A DNA stretch of 61,278 nt from a virus. The position numbers and the translations under genes were made by a program. The stretch covers positions 1 through 61,278 of the IMG/VR virus record IMGVR_UViG_3300036393_000024. The stretch is one strand, 5' to 3'. Every line of letters begins with the position of its first letter. The stretch's first letter is position 1. This document shows, one piece after another, positions 42,608-50,243 of this stretch. The notes beneath the pieces are model-generated. The model had not been told where the DNA came from. It saw nothing but the letters and a program-made list of their open reading frames with translations, and made no database searches.

Positions 42608-43525
42608 ATGCCCGTGACCCAGCCGGGCGCTGTGCTCGACCTGCGGGCGTGGAAGCTCACCCTGCCGATCGAGGGCCGCAAGAACGGGAAGGGCACCGGG
42701 AAGCCCCGGGAGATCCTGCCCTCCGAGCTGGTCGCACTCAGCGCCGACGATCTCACCGGCCTCGCCCCGTACATCCGGGCGGTCACCGTCCCGGCGGCCG
42801 GTGTGGAGTTCCGGGCACCGGTGGTCGGGTTCACCACGCCCGGATCGGAGAACAAGCGCTCCGAGCTGCGCGAGATGAACGCGAAGGACCCCACCAAGCT
42901 GGCCAGCTGGTCATCGACCGACGGTGTCGGGCATACCTGCTGGCTGGACGTCACCCCGACCCGGCTCCCGACCGGCAACGCCGGCGTCGGGCTGGTCCCG
43001 CAGCAGATCCACGACGTCGACGACGACGTCGCGGTCTGGCGGATCGAGGCGTCCGGGCTGTGGCTGGCCATCGGCGACCACCGCGAGAACTGGAGGCTCA
43101 TCGACCCCGGCTACAGGGTCGGGACCCGGCTGCGGCTCGCGCTGGTCGCGGTCGCCGGCGAGATCCGCGCCTACCGCGACGGGCAGCTGGCCCACCGGTT
43201 CCCGGCGAAGGTGTCCGGCTGCTACTTCAAGGCCGGCGCCTACACCCAGGCCAACGCTGGCGCCTACCCGATGTCGGCGGCCAACTACGGGGCCGCGGTC
43301 ATCCACGACCTGCGCGTCGTCCACGGCCCTGTGCAGGCCGTCCCGGGCCCACCCGCGCCGGCCCCGGCCCCGGGCGGCGCCGCACCGGTCACCACTCCCG
43401 CGGCGCCGAGCTCCCCGGTCGTCGGCAAGCCGGTCGTGTTCGTCGCCACGCCGACCGCCGACGGCGGATGGACGCTACGCCCGGTCCCGCCCGAGCTGCT
43501 GAAGGTCGACCCGGCCACCATCTAG
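42608..43525 (+). CDS. Polysaccharide lyase family 7 (alginate lyase-like), stand-alone
   Basis: 305 residues; ATG 42608 with AGGAG. A jelly-roll lyase with the three PL7 signatures: KRSELRE (about 83-89), QIH (about 133) and YFKAGAYTQ (about 205). It begins DLRAWKLTLPIEGR. After residue 240 a Pro/Ala linker leads to a short C-terminal segment (VVFVATPTADGGWTL). It cleaves uronate-containing polysaccharides by beta-elimination. No signal peptide, so it is probably released at lysis. Related to the C-terminal domain of the giant tail protein. Confidence 0.87.
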   Translation: MPVTQPGAVLDLRAWKLTLPIEGRKNGKGTGKPREILPSELVALSADDLTGLAPYIRAVTVPAAGVEFRAPVVGFTTPGSENKRSELREMNAKDPTKLASWSSTDGVGHTCWLDVTPTRLPTGNAGVGLVPQQIHDVDDDVAVWRIEASGLWLAIGDHRENWRLIDPGYRVGTRLRLALVAVAGEIRAYRDGQLAHRFPAKVSGCYFKAGAYTQANAGAYPMSAANYGAAVIHDLRVVHGPVQAVPGPPAPAPAPGGAAPVTTPAAPSSPVVGKPVVFVATPTADGGWTLRPVPPELLKVDPATI

Positions 43526-43846
43526 ACCAGCCGCTCCCCTGCTCGATCCTGGTGCCCACTCCGCCCACTTCCCCGGGGCGGCGCGGGCACCACTTCATCG
43601 TGAGCCTTGCCCGGCCGGCGGGGCGTCCCCGAAGCGCCCAGTCGCCGCCGAGCACGCCAGGCCCCCACCCGAACCCTCTTCCTGGGTCGGGCGGGGGCTC
43701 CTTCGTGCGTTCTAGTGGCATCGCCCGGGGACATCGACGCCAGCGCCGGCCAGCCACCAGGAGCGGAGACTACGACTGGCTCCATCCGGGTGACGTTGAC
43801 CGAAAACACCCCACCCCGGTGCGGTGGCCCGGAAAGCTGTGGAGCC
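43526..43846. other. 321-bp gap holding a terminator and probably the promoter of the peptide/methyltransferase pair
   Basis: No gene is supported. The terminator is at 43661-43698. A TTGACC box at 43796-43801 is a possible -35, without a clear -10. Confidence 0.45.
43661..43698 (+). terminator. Late-operon terminator
   Basis: An imperfect 15-bp stem: GCCCCCACCCGAACC (43661-43675) with GGGTCGGGCGGGGGC (43684-43698), two mismatches, followed by TCCTTCGTGCGTTCT. It ends the lysis operon and isolates the next two genes. Confidence 0.72.
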
Positions 43847-43963
43847 ATGGGTAACCACGACAAGCCCGACACTGACCCCAGCCAGGACGGCCAGGCGCCC
43901 GGGATCCCGCCGGAGGCCGACCCGGGCAAGCACGCCAAGGACGACGACGACGAGAAGAAGTGA
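43847..43963 (+). CDS. 38-residue Asp-rich peptide, candidate substrate of the methyltransferase
   Basis: ATG 43847, with GGAAAG about ten bases upstream. The peptide has nine Asp in 38 residues, a DG pair at 14-15, several Pro-Asp/Asp-Pro contacts, and ends DDDDEKK. It lacks Cys. Its stop overlaps the methyltransferase start (GTGA), so both are made together. The frame is open upstream to 43607, but that part reads like non-coding sequence. A precursor of an aspartimide-type RiPP is inferred from context, not proven. It could instead be a small regulatory or accessory protein. Confidence 0.5.
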   Translation: MGNHDKPDTDPSQDGQAPGIPPEADPGKHAKDDDDEKK

Positions 43964-45006
43964 TCGACTGGGCCGAGGTGATGGACCGGGTCCCTCGGGA
44001 GCGGTTCATCCCCCAGGTGATCTGGCGTCATGAGCGCGGTCGCGGCGGCAACGACCACCTTCCGGTCGACCGGGCCACCGACCCTGATGCCTGGGCCGCC
44101 ATGGTCGCTGCCGACGAGCCGGTGGTGACCCAGGTCGACAACGGCCGTCCGGCGCCCGATGGGACCGGCCGCGAGGTCACCTCCTCCAGTTCCGACCGCC
44201 GGGTCGTGCTGAACATGCTCCAGCTTCTCGACGCGCAGCCAGGCGAGCGGGTGTTGGAGATCGGCGCCGGCACTGGATGGAACGCCGCCCTGCTGGCCGG
44301 GGGCGGGGCCCAGGTGGTCAGCCTCGAGGTCGACGAGCAGTTGGCCGAGACGGCGCTCGACAACCTGGTGCTGGCCGGCTACACCGAGGTGACGGTCGTC
44401 GGTGGAGACGGCCTACTGGGCTGGTCGGTCGCGGCACCCTACGACCGGCTGATCGCCACCGTCGGGGTGGAGACCGTGCCGGCCGCCTGGGTGGAGCAGA
44501 CCCGCCTCGGCGGCCGGCTGGTGGTGCCGCTGACCAACCAGTGGCAGCCGCCCGGCACCGTGGTGCTGGAACGGACCCCGAGCGGCGCGATCGGCCGGAT
44601 CGCCGCCCGATCGGCGTTCATGTCCGTGCGCTCCCAGCACCGCAACCGGCTCGCCGGGAGCAGTTACACGGCGCCGGCGGAGGTGCGGGGACGCTGCGAT
44701 GTGCACCCGCACGCCCTGGCCGGCGACCCGGACGCAGCGACGGCGATCGGCCAGCGGGTCATGGAGATCAGTTGGTCGTGGGCCAAGTCGAACGGCTGCG
44801 GGGTGCTGCACCTGTTCGGCGGCGACGGCATCTCCTGGGCGTGGTTGGACGACGAGGGCGACACCGAACAGGCGGGCCCCCGACGGCTGCTGGACGAGGT
44901 CCTGGCCGCGTACGGCTGGTGGGTGGAGCAGAGCAAGCCCGCCCGGGAGGACTGGGTCGTGACCGTGGACCTGGACGGCCGGCAGCGGATCGAGCTACGC
45001 AGCTGA
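43960..45006 (+). CDS. PIMT-like (protein L-isoaspartate) methyltransferase, ERFIP type
   Basis: 348 residues; GTG in a GTGA overlap with the peptide gene. N terminus RVPRERFIPQVIW, then VTSSSSDRRVVLNMLQLL and SAM motif I VLEIGAGTGWNAALL (about 97-111), followed by a PIMT core with GGDGLLGW and YDRLIATVGVETVP. About 120 extra C-terminal residues follow, as in actinobacterial methyltransferases associated with RiPP clusters. PIMT homologues methylate Asp side chains, and in lanthipeptide, lasso, graspetide and imiditide pathways this gives aspartimide. The coupled Asp-rich peptide suggests such a role. It is bounded by a terminator and by convergent genes. Confidence 0.85.
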   Translation: MIDWAEVMDRVPRERFIPQVIWRHERGRGGNDHLPVDRATDPDAWAAMVAADEPVVTQVDNGRPAPDGTGREVTSSSSDRRVVLNMLQLLDAQPGERVLEIGAGTGWNAALLAGGGAQVVSLEVDEQLAETALDNLVLAGYTEVTVVGGDGLLGWSVAAPYDRLIATVGVETVPAAWVEQTRLGGRLVVPLTNQWQPPGTVVLERTPSGAIGRIAARSAFMSVRSQHRNRLAGSSYTAPAEVRGRCDVHPHALAGDPDAATAIGQRVMEISWSWAKSNGCGVLHLFGGDGISWAWLDDEGDTEQAGPRRLLDEVLAAYGWWVEQSKPAREDWVVTVDLDGRQRIELRS

Positions 45007-45024
45007 AGGGGATCGCCCCGGGCT

Positions 45025-45276
45025 CTACGGCCACTCCCGGTGGCCGTAGGCGGCGCAGCGGCCATCGGCGTCGAGCCTTGCCCGGCACTCCCGCCAGCCG
45101 CCGCTCATCCACATCCGGGCCCGACAGCGGCGCTGTGGCTCCGGCGGCAGCCCGGTCAGGACGCGCCGCAGCACCAGCTCGGACAAGCTGAGCCCGGCCT
45201 CGGCCGCTTCGCCGACGAGGCGCTGGTAGACCTCCGGCGGGACGCGGGCGGCCACGACCCGCTGGTGCTGGCTCAT
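45025..45276 (-). CDS. Small RHH-like protein with Cys tail
   Basis: 83 residues; ATG 45276 overlaps the previous stop (ATGA). Residues about 5-42 (RVVAARVPPEVYQRLVGEAAEAGLSLSELVLR) fit an Arc/MetJ ribbon-helix-helix. A basic C-terminal part has three Cys. It is the last gene of the leftward operon and converges with the methyltransferase gene 18 bases away. Confidence 0.7.
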   Translation of the reverse strand: MSQHQRVVAARVPPEVYQRLVGEAAEAGLSLSELVLRRVLTGLPPEPQRRCRARMWMSGGWRECRARLDADGRCAAYGHREWP

Positions 45277-45557
45277 CGGCGCCGTCCTCGGACGGCGGTG
45301 GCCGGGTCGCGGGCCCACAGGTGCGCCTTGGGGCAGCTGAGCCGGTGGTGCAAGTGCAGCCGCCGGCCGCCGGCGCGGGCGCCGAGCTGCTGTCGTGGCC
45401 CAAGCACGCCGGCGGTCGGCCGGCCGTCTGGGCCGGGCTGGCCGAGCAGGATGTTCCCGTTCGGGTCGGGGTCGGCGTCGACCGGCATCGCCTTCCCGGC
45501 CGCGGTGGTGCACCAGACGATCGCCGCCCGGCAGTGGTTACAGACCTCGCGGTTCAT
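45273..45557 (-). CDS. Zinc-ribbon-like hypothetical protein
   Basis: 94 residues; ATG overlapping the upstream stop. It has EVCNHCRAAIVWCTTAAGK with a CxxC pair and a third Cys, then PVDADPDPNGNILLG and LSCPKAHLWA. This order (CxxC, then K-x-MPVDxxP, then H/C) is a common actinobacterial phage zinc protein with unknown role. Confidence 0.7.
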   Translation of the reverse strand: MNREVCNHCRAAIVWCTTAAGKAMPVDADPDPNGNILLGQPGPDGRPTAGVLGPRQQLGARAGGRRLHLHHRLSCPKAHLWARDPATAVRGRRR

Positions 45558-45889
45558 CCGTCGCCGCCGGCGGCCGGCCGAACGCGTAGGTAAGCCCAGC
45601 CCTCGACGTCGGCGAGCTGGGTCTCAGCGACGTAGCCGTGCCGCATGGCGATCAGGTCGGCCTGCTCGCGGTTCGCGGCCCGGATGGTCATGGGCTCGTC
45701 GAGCAGCAGCACATCGCCGAGCGCCTGCCTCAAGCTGGCGGCGGCCAGCAGCTCATCGAGCTGGCCCATTTCGTAGCCGGCGCAGTACGCCTCGTCGTCG
45801 TAGGGTCCGCCCTTCGAGTGGACGGCCACGAACGGCATCACCAGCCCGTACTCGACGTCGGGCGCCTGCTCCTGCTCTTCGTCATCCAC
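45554..45889 (-). CDS. Conserved actinophage hypothetical protein
   Basis: 111 residues; ATG. Contains VMPFVAVHSKGGPYDDEAY and CAGYEMGQLDELLAAA. The sequence type recurs in actinophages and ICEs. No function assigned. Overlaps its neighbours. Confidence 0.65.
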   Translation of the reverse strand: MDDEEQEQAPDVEYGLVMPFVAVHSKGGPYDDEAYCAGYEMGQLDELLAAASLRQALGDVLLLDEPMTIRAANREQADLIAMRHGYVAETQLADVEGWAYLRVRPAAGGDG

Positions 45890-46340
45890 TGACCTGCTCC
45901 TCCGTGGGGCCTGTTGAGTCGGACGCCGGCGCCACGTAGCCGTGCCGGTAACGCGGTAGCGGCTCCCGACCAGGTACGAACGCGCAGCTGGTGTGGGGAT
46001 CCAACTCGTTGCCGGCGGCGTCGTAGTAGACGGGCGGGTCGAGCTCGACCCCGTCCTCGTCGCGCTCGACCCGCTCGACGCTGGCGGCCCGGAGCTCCTG
46101 CTCGCTCATCTCACCCGGGTAGCACCACTCGCCGGCCAGGACCTGGTAGCCGCTGGCGCGCTCGACGTGGCGGAACTCCTCGTCGAGCTCCTCCAAACAG
46201 GCCACCATGCGGCGCTGCCACTGCAGCGGCATCGACTGCATCAGAACCCGGGGCAGCACCAGGTACGAGCTGTAGCTCAGCTCGAACCAGCTGTGCACCG
46301 GCCCGCTGGTCCGCTCCCAGGACCGGTCCAAGGCGCTCAC
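45882..46340 (-). CDS. Hypothetical protein
   Basis: 152 residues from GTG 46340 (GTGA overlap). Begins WERTSGPVHSWFELSYSSYLVLPRVLMQSMP, then RRMVACLEELDEEF and YPGEMSEQELRAASVERVERD, and ends with a Pro/Thr region. This pattern (short helical phage protein with WFELSYSxYLVLPR) is seen in actinophages. No role known. Confidence 0.65.
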   Translation of the reverse strand: MSALDRSWERTSGPVHSWFELSYSSYLVLPRVLMQSMPLQWQRRMVACLEELDEEFRHVERASGYQVLAGEWCYPGEMSEQELRAASVERVERDEDGVELDPPVYYDAAGNELDPHTSCAFVPGREPLPRYRHGYVAPASDSTGPTEEQVSG

Positions 46341-46558
46341 CCCACACCTACACCGGGTGGATCCACCGGCAGGTGAACCACGATCAGCCATGCGCCCACC
46401 ACTCCGGCACCGACGAACCATGCGACCGCGGGCCACCACCACCAGCCCGGCACACCCGCGCGGGTCTGCACGTCGCGGTGCAGCAGCCACGTGAGCGGAG
46501 CCGTGCACGCGAGCATCCACACCGCGATGGCGCCCAGGAGCGTGATCACCGGTATCAC
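46337..46558 (-). CDS. Small membrane protein, two segments
   Basis: 73 residues; ATG. Two hydrophobic stretches (about 2-24 and 41-61) separated by a charged loop HRDVQTRAG. Overlaps both neighbours (GTGA and ATGA). Possibly pairs with the next, also hydrophobic, protein. Confidence 0.6.
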   Translation of the reverse strand: MIPVITLLGAIAVWMLACTAPLTWLLHRDVQTRAGVPGWWWWPAVAWFVGAGVVGAWLIVVHLPVDPPGVGVG

Positions 46559-46992
46559 CGCTCACAGCCGGCGAGGATCAGCGCGACGACGGTGAGCGCC
46601 AGGTGGTGCAGCGCCTGGTCGGCGAGGTACGGGCCGTGCAGCGGCAGCACCCCGGTGCTGATCGGGCGAGGGGCGGACTCGAACCCCTTCGCTACCACGA
46701 CGCGCACCTGCGGTCTGGCGAAGTTCGTCGAGCCGGTGTGCTCGAGCAGCCGCGCGACGGGCCAGCGGCGGTCCAGGAACGCGTGCGAAGCGGCCGAGAA
46801 TGCTATTCCGGCCGCCGTCGCCCGCCAGCTCGGCCGGACCCCGAGCGAGCGCAGGACGGCGATCGCGGCAGCCTGGGTGGCGTGGTAGCCGACTAGGTGC
46901 CCGGCCATCGCGCGCCAGCTGGTCGCCTTCCCGGCAGCCTGGTGATCGGTCTGGACGACGTGGTCGCCGAGGTCGTGCGCGGCCCACAGCAT
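46555..46992 (-). CDS. DUF3307-like membrane protein
   Basis: 145 residues from ATG 46992; the frame continues upstream but has no start. Several moderately hydrophobic helices with AAHDLGDHVVQTDHQAAGK (about 4-22) and GHLVGYHATQAAAI, then SHAFLDRRWPV. His/Asp pattern resembles DUF3307 family proteins. Function unknown. Confidence 0.6.
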   Translation of the reverse strand: MLWAAHDLGDHVVQTDHQAAGKATSWRAMAGHLVGYHATQAAAIAVLRSLGVRPSWRATAAGIAFSAASHAFLDRRWPVARLLEHTGSTNFARPQVRVVVAKGFESAPRPISTGVLPLHGPYLADQALHHLALTVVALILAGCER

Positions 46993-47033
46993 CGCCAGGG
47001 CGGCGCCGAACCGCCCGGCCCGGCCGCCGCCGG

Positions 47034-47258
47034 CTACGCGGGGACGCGTGGTGCCGGGACGGTGGCCCGCCGGATCCGGGCGGGGTGCGCCGGCGGCCCG
47101 GTCAGCGGCCGCCCGCTGAACCTGTTCACGCAGGTCATGCCCGCCACGGCCGGGCAGTCCGTGCAGTCCACGGTCTCGGCGAGCTCGCGCTCGGCCAGCC
47201 ACTCCAGCCGGTACCAGTCGGCGAGCTGCGCGCGGGTCAGCCGTCCCCGAACCATCAT
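47034..47258 (-). CDS. Small zinc-binding hypothetical protein
   Basis: 74 residues from ATG 47258, chosen because AGGAGGAGGCGAGG sits just before it; a GTG at 47276 lies within that Shine-Dalgarno region. Contains LADWYRLEWLAERELA and DCTDCPAVAGMTCVN, then HPARIRRA, a CxxC...C...H set common in actinophage zinc proteins. The perfect palindrome at 47283-47299 lies directly upstream. Confidence 0.65.
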   Translation of the reverse strand: MMVRGRLTRAQLADWYRLEWLAERELAETVDCTDCPAVAGMTCVNRFSGRPLTGPPAHPARIRRATVPAPRVPA

Positions 47259-47282
47259 CCTCGCCTCCTCCTGCACGACTCG

Positions 47283-47299
47283 CTGTAACGGCGTTACAG
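47283..47299. promoter_or_regulatory. Palindromic operator, symmetric relative of the parS-like motif (site 7)
   Basis: CTGTAACGGCGTTACAG is a perfect 17-bp palindrome. Its core GTAACGGCGTTAC shares the GTAACGSCGTTA heart of the parS-like sites. It lies 24 bases upstream of ATG 47258, in an operator position rather than at a gene end. Confidence 0.7.
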
Positions 47300-47393
47300 A
47301 GCAAGTGTGACACGTGGACCTGGCGGGGTGGTAGAGCGTTGTTCCTGGTCAGCGCTTCGAAGCGGCGGTGGGGAGTACTGGTCCCGTGGTTGA

Positions 47394-48449
47394 TCATGAC
47401 ACCATCCGTTCCGGATCGGCTTCGGCTGTGGCCCCCGAGCGATCCTCGACGGCGCATCGGCCCCCATCGGCGGGCCTCGCAGGAGCCGGCCGGTCGCTAC
47501 CGCCGGCAGCGGGCATCGGTGGGTCTGGCGCCCGGTGCCGGCCGCCGCGTTGGGGTGAGGGCCGAGAGCCGCTCGTGGGCCACCGGGTGGGGCGCGCGGC
47601 CTTCGCGTCTTCGAGGATCTCGCGGATCTCCCGCTTCGCCTCGAGCGCGACCTGGCTGGGCGCCGTCGGCTGGTTGGCCAGCCACGCAGTCAGTTCCCGT
47701 TGGGCCGCCAGGTGCTCCTGCCGCACCTGGTACTCGCGCTCGGCCGCTGCGGCGCGCTCGGCGTCCTCGCGCTCTTGGCGGACCCGTGCGCATCCACGGC
47801 AGGGCTCGGGATCCCGGCAGCCCGGCTGGCCGCAGAGCGACCCGGCGCCGGCTGGTGATGGCTCGAATGGCGGTGGAGGGGCGGTGCTCGGGGGGCGCGC
47901 GCGTCTGGGGGTTACGTCGGTAGTCCCCCCAGGAGTAGTTACGGGAACTACGGGTTGGTCGCCATCCAGGTGTCTACCGGATCGGGCCGTTTTGTCTACC
48001 GGATCGGCTATCCGGTCGCCATCAGCTGCGATCGGGTCGCCACCTGGTTGGCGAGTGGATGGCTCTTCGGTCGGCCCCGAGTTGTCTAGTGGATCCGATC
48101 GGGTAGCCACCTGGGTGTCGCCTGGATCGTCGGTGGCGGGTGAATCGGCTGGCCAGCGGGCGAGGTCGACCATCCGGTAGACGGTGCGCACTCCGGGGCG
48201 ACTCCGGCCGCCGCCGCGTTGCACGACATGCACCAGGCCGCGATCGCGCAGCTCGGTGAGGGCCCGGGTGGCGGTGCGTTCGGAGGACAGTAGGGCGTCG
48301 GCGACCCGGTCCAGGGGGGCGCGACCGATCCGATTGTCTCGGCAGCCCTCGGCCACGACGGCGAGCGCGGTGATCGCGTTGCGGGTCACGCCGGCGGCGC
48401 CGAGCCGGCGGGCGTGGTCGTACACCTCACCCACCAGCCGGCCGGACAA
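47394..48449 (-). CDS. Winged-helix protein, candidate replication initiator
   Basis: 351 residues; TTG 48449 (GTG 48434 or 48425 are alternatives). The N-terminal about 100 residues are a winged helix (ITALAVVAEGCRDNRIG..., VADALLSSERTATRALTELRDRGLVHVVQR). A long Pro/Asp/Thr-rich linker (about 105-190) is encoded by iteron-like DNA repeats. Next come paired Cys (LCGQPGCRDPEPCRGC), a coiled coil (about 225-285) and a basic Pro-rich tail. The layout (DNA-binding domain, then iterons inside the gene) recalls lambda O. No polymerase or helicase was recognised nearby, so host replication proteins would be recruited. Confidence 0.6.
   Translation of the reverse strand: MSGRLVGEVYDHARRLGAAGVTRNAITALAVVAEGCRDNRIGRAPLDRVADALLSSERTATRALTELRDRGLVHVVQRGGGRSRPGVRTVYRMVDLARWPADSPATDDPGDTQVATRSDPLDNSGPTEEPSTRQPGGDPIAADGDRIADPVDKTARSGRHLDGDQPVVPVTTPGGTTDVTPRRARPPSTAPPPPFEPSPAGAGSLCGQPGCRDPEPCRGCARVRQEREDAERAAAAEREYQVRQEHLAAQRELTAWLANQPTAPSQVALEAKREIREILEDAKAARPTRWPTSGSRPSPQRGGRHRAPDPPMPAAGGSDRPAPARPADGGRCAVEDRSGATAEADPERMVS
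47957..48114. repeat. Iteron-like repeats; candidate replication origin
   Basis: TGTCTACCGGATCGG occurs at 47971-47985 and 47993-48007, exactly 22 bases apart, with a variant TGTCTAGTGGATCCG at 48083-48097. A second unit TCGGGTCGCCACCTGG (48032-48047) recurs with one change at 48099-48114, and a partial copy lies near 47957-47970. The copies fall in different reading frames, so selection is on DNA, not protein. Confidence 0.6.
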
Positions 48450-48831
48450 TGCGCAGCCTCCGTTCGTCCTGGGCGGCGGGAGGCTCGGTGTCGCGTTCGA
48501 GGGTGTGCAGAGTCCAGTGCACGGCCTCGCTGTGGGTGAAGCCCTCCTCGAGGGCCTGCCGGTAGGTGTCCTTGTCCGCGACCCAGCGGAGCCGGTCGGC
48601 CAGGTTGAGGCGGTCGTCGATGCAGGCGGCGCCCAGCATCATCGCGATGCCGGCCATCCCGCGCAGCCGACCACTACCGCCGGCGGCGTCGGTCGCGGCC
48701 CGCCAGGCGTCGTTGAGCATGACGGCGTCGTCGGCGCGGATCGCGGCGACCCACTGCTCCACCGGCCCGATGAGGTCGGCGAGGAACTCGTCGTGGGCGA
48801 GGATGGCCAGCGGGCCCGGCACGGCGCTCAT
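48427..48831 (-). CDS. Hypothetical protein of the early operon
   Basis: 134 residues from ATG 48831. Helical: PLAILAHDEFLADLIGPVEQWVAAIRADD, GGSGRLRGMAGIAMMLGAACIDDRLNLADRLRWV. Ends overlapping the winged-helix gene start. Small actinophage proteins of this kind are unassigned. Confidence 0.65.
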   Translation of the reverse strand: MSAVPGPLAILAHDEFLADLIGPVEQWVAAIRADDAVMLNDAWRAATDAAGGSGRLRGMAGIAMMLGAACIDDRLNLADRLRWVADKDTYRQALEEGFTHSEAVHWTLHTLERDTEPPAAQDERRLRIVRPAGG

Positions 48832-48844
48832 CGCGCCACCCGAA

Positions 48845-49849
48845 TCATGTTCGCTCGCCTTCGGGTGTGGTGTGGCGGTACTGGTGGCGGACGCGGTCGC
48901 GGGTGAGGTCGGCGGCGAGGTTCGCCGCGGCCTGGGCCGGCCACGTGCCATTCTCGGCGGCCGCAGCGGACACCTTCACCGCGCCACCGGAGAAGCGGCC
49001 GTGGTTGGCGGACTCGGTGGGGATGCCCGGGCGGGCCGACCAGTCCGCGGTCCAGGACAGCTCGCGCCGCTTGGACTGTGGGCGGCCGTGTGACTGCCGC
49101 TGCAGCTGGAAGGTGACCTGGTGGTCGTCGCCATGGGGCATCCGCACGGTCGCCACGACCGGGTCACCGACGTCGTCGTATGAGTAGCGGGCCTCGCCGA
49201 GCAGGATGTCCCGGGGGTCGATCCGGACCGAGCCGTACATCCAGCGGGGGTCGCTGCGGCGGTGCTCGTTGCGGCGGGCCCACACCTGCCAGCGGAAGCG
49301 GCCGTCGTGGGCCGAGACGCCGATGACGCGGGAGTCGTAGCCGGTCGGGTTGAGGCGGCGCTGGAGCCATGTCCCGTATCGCTCGGTGTGCAGATAGAGC
49401 GCCCCGAGCTTGTGCAGGTGCACGTGCCCGGCCAGGGTGTGCTCGCTGCCCCGGTTCCCGATCTTCACCTCGACCGACAGGCCACCGTGGCCGCCGAGTG
49501 CGACGAGCTCGGCACCGAGCACTCCGCGCTGGAAGTCGTCGGCGGACGGCGGGACAACCGGCAACGGTGCGGTGTATGGCTGGCCGATCTCCAGGTCGGA
49601 GTCGATGGGCTGCGCGAGCCGGACACCGCAGCGGTCGCAGCACGCCCATCGCGACCGGCGCGGGTTCGCCCGGGTGCCGGGCCCGGACATGTCGACGCCA
49701 TCGACCACGACCCGGTGCCCGAGCAGCCGGCACAGCGGGATCAGGCGAGGGGCATACAGCCAGAAGCCCCGGTGGACCCGGGCCCGGGTGGAATCGCGTT
49801 CCCGGTAGTCGGTGGAGTGCCAGCGCACCTTCGAGCTAAGCAGCGTCAT
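48845..49849 (-). CDS. Large hypothetical protein with zinc-ribbon segment
   Basis: 334 residues; ATG 49849. Contains WACCDRCGVRLAQP (Cys pairs near 70), then a beta-rich part with SVEVKIGNRGSEHTLAGHVHLHKLGALYLHTERYG and a C-terminal helical basic end. It resembles large hypothetical proteins in actinobacterial phages. Function unknown. Starts inside the end of the next gene upstream. Confidence 0.65.
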   Translation of the reverse strand: MTLLSSKVRWHSTDYRERDSTRARVHRGFWLYAPRLIPLCRLLGHRVVVDGVDMSGPGTRANPRRSRWACCDRCGVRLAQPIDSDLEIGQPYTAPLPVVPPSADDFQRGVLGAELVALGGHGGLSVEVKIGNRGSEHTLAGHVHLHKLGALYLHTERYGTWLQRRLNPTGYDSRVIGVSAHDGRFRWQVWARRNEHRRSDPRWMYGSVRIDPRDILLGEARYSYDDVGDPVVATVRMPHGDDHQVTFQLQRQSHGRPQSKRRELSWTADWSARPGIPTESANHGRFSGGAVKVSAAAAENGTWPAQAAANLAADLTRDRVRHQYRHTTPEGERT

Positions 49850-50243
49850 GTGGGCTCCGTCTCCGTGGGGCTCGTCGGGGCGGGAGAGGCGCCGCCGGCG
49901 GGGTGGTCAGGCCGAGCTGGCCGGGGTCGGTGATGCCGCGCAGGGCCCGGGCGACGCGCTCGAGGGCGTAGAGACCCCAGGCGATACCGGCGGTGAACCA
50001 CGGGCACGCTCGTTCGGCGTCGGCCAGCTGGACCAGCCGTACGCGCTGATGGTGCAGGTCGGTGGCGAGCCGGTCGGGCTCGAACGGCTTGGCGAGCGCC
50101 TCGTCGAGGTGGCCCAGGGCCTCGAGGCCGCGCCGCAGACCGTGCCGGAACCGGTCGTTCGGGTCGGTGCTCAGCTCGGTGAGGGTGGCGCGGTGGTGGG
50201 TGAGGACCCGCACCGCGGTGGCGATGGGCGCGGGGCTGGTCAC
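49836..50243 (-). CDS. Helical hypothetical protein
   Basis: 135 residues; ATG in an ATGA overlap. Contains several predicted helices (RVLTHHRATLTELS, GLRRGLEALGHLDEAL, WGLYALERVARALRG) and a basic Pro-rich tail. Not recognised. Confidence 0.6.
   Translation of the reverse strand: MTSPAPIATAVRVLTHHRATLTELSTDPNDRFRHGLRRGLEALGHLDEALAKPFEPDRLATDLHHQRVRLVQLADAERACPWFTAGIAWGLYALERVARALRGITDPGQLGLTTPPAAPLPPRRAPRRRSPHDAA

Noticed and set aside
45950-45965. GGTAACGCGGTAGC as another parS-like site
   Set aside because: Half site only; the right half differs at several positions.
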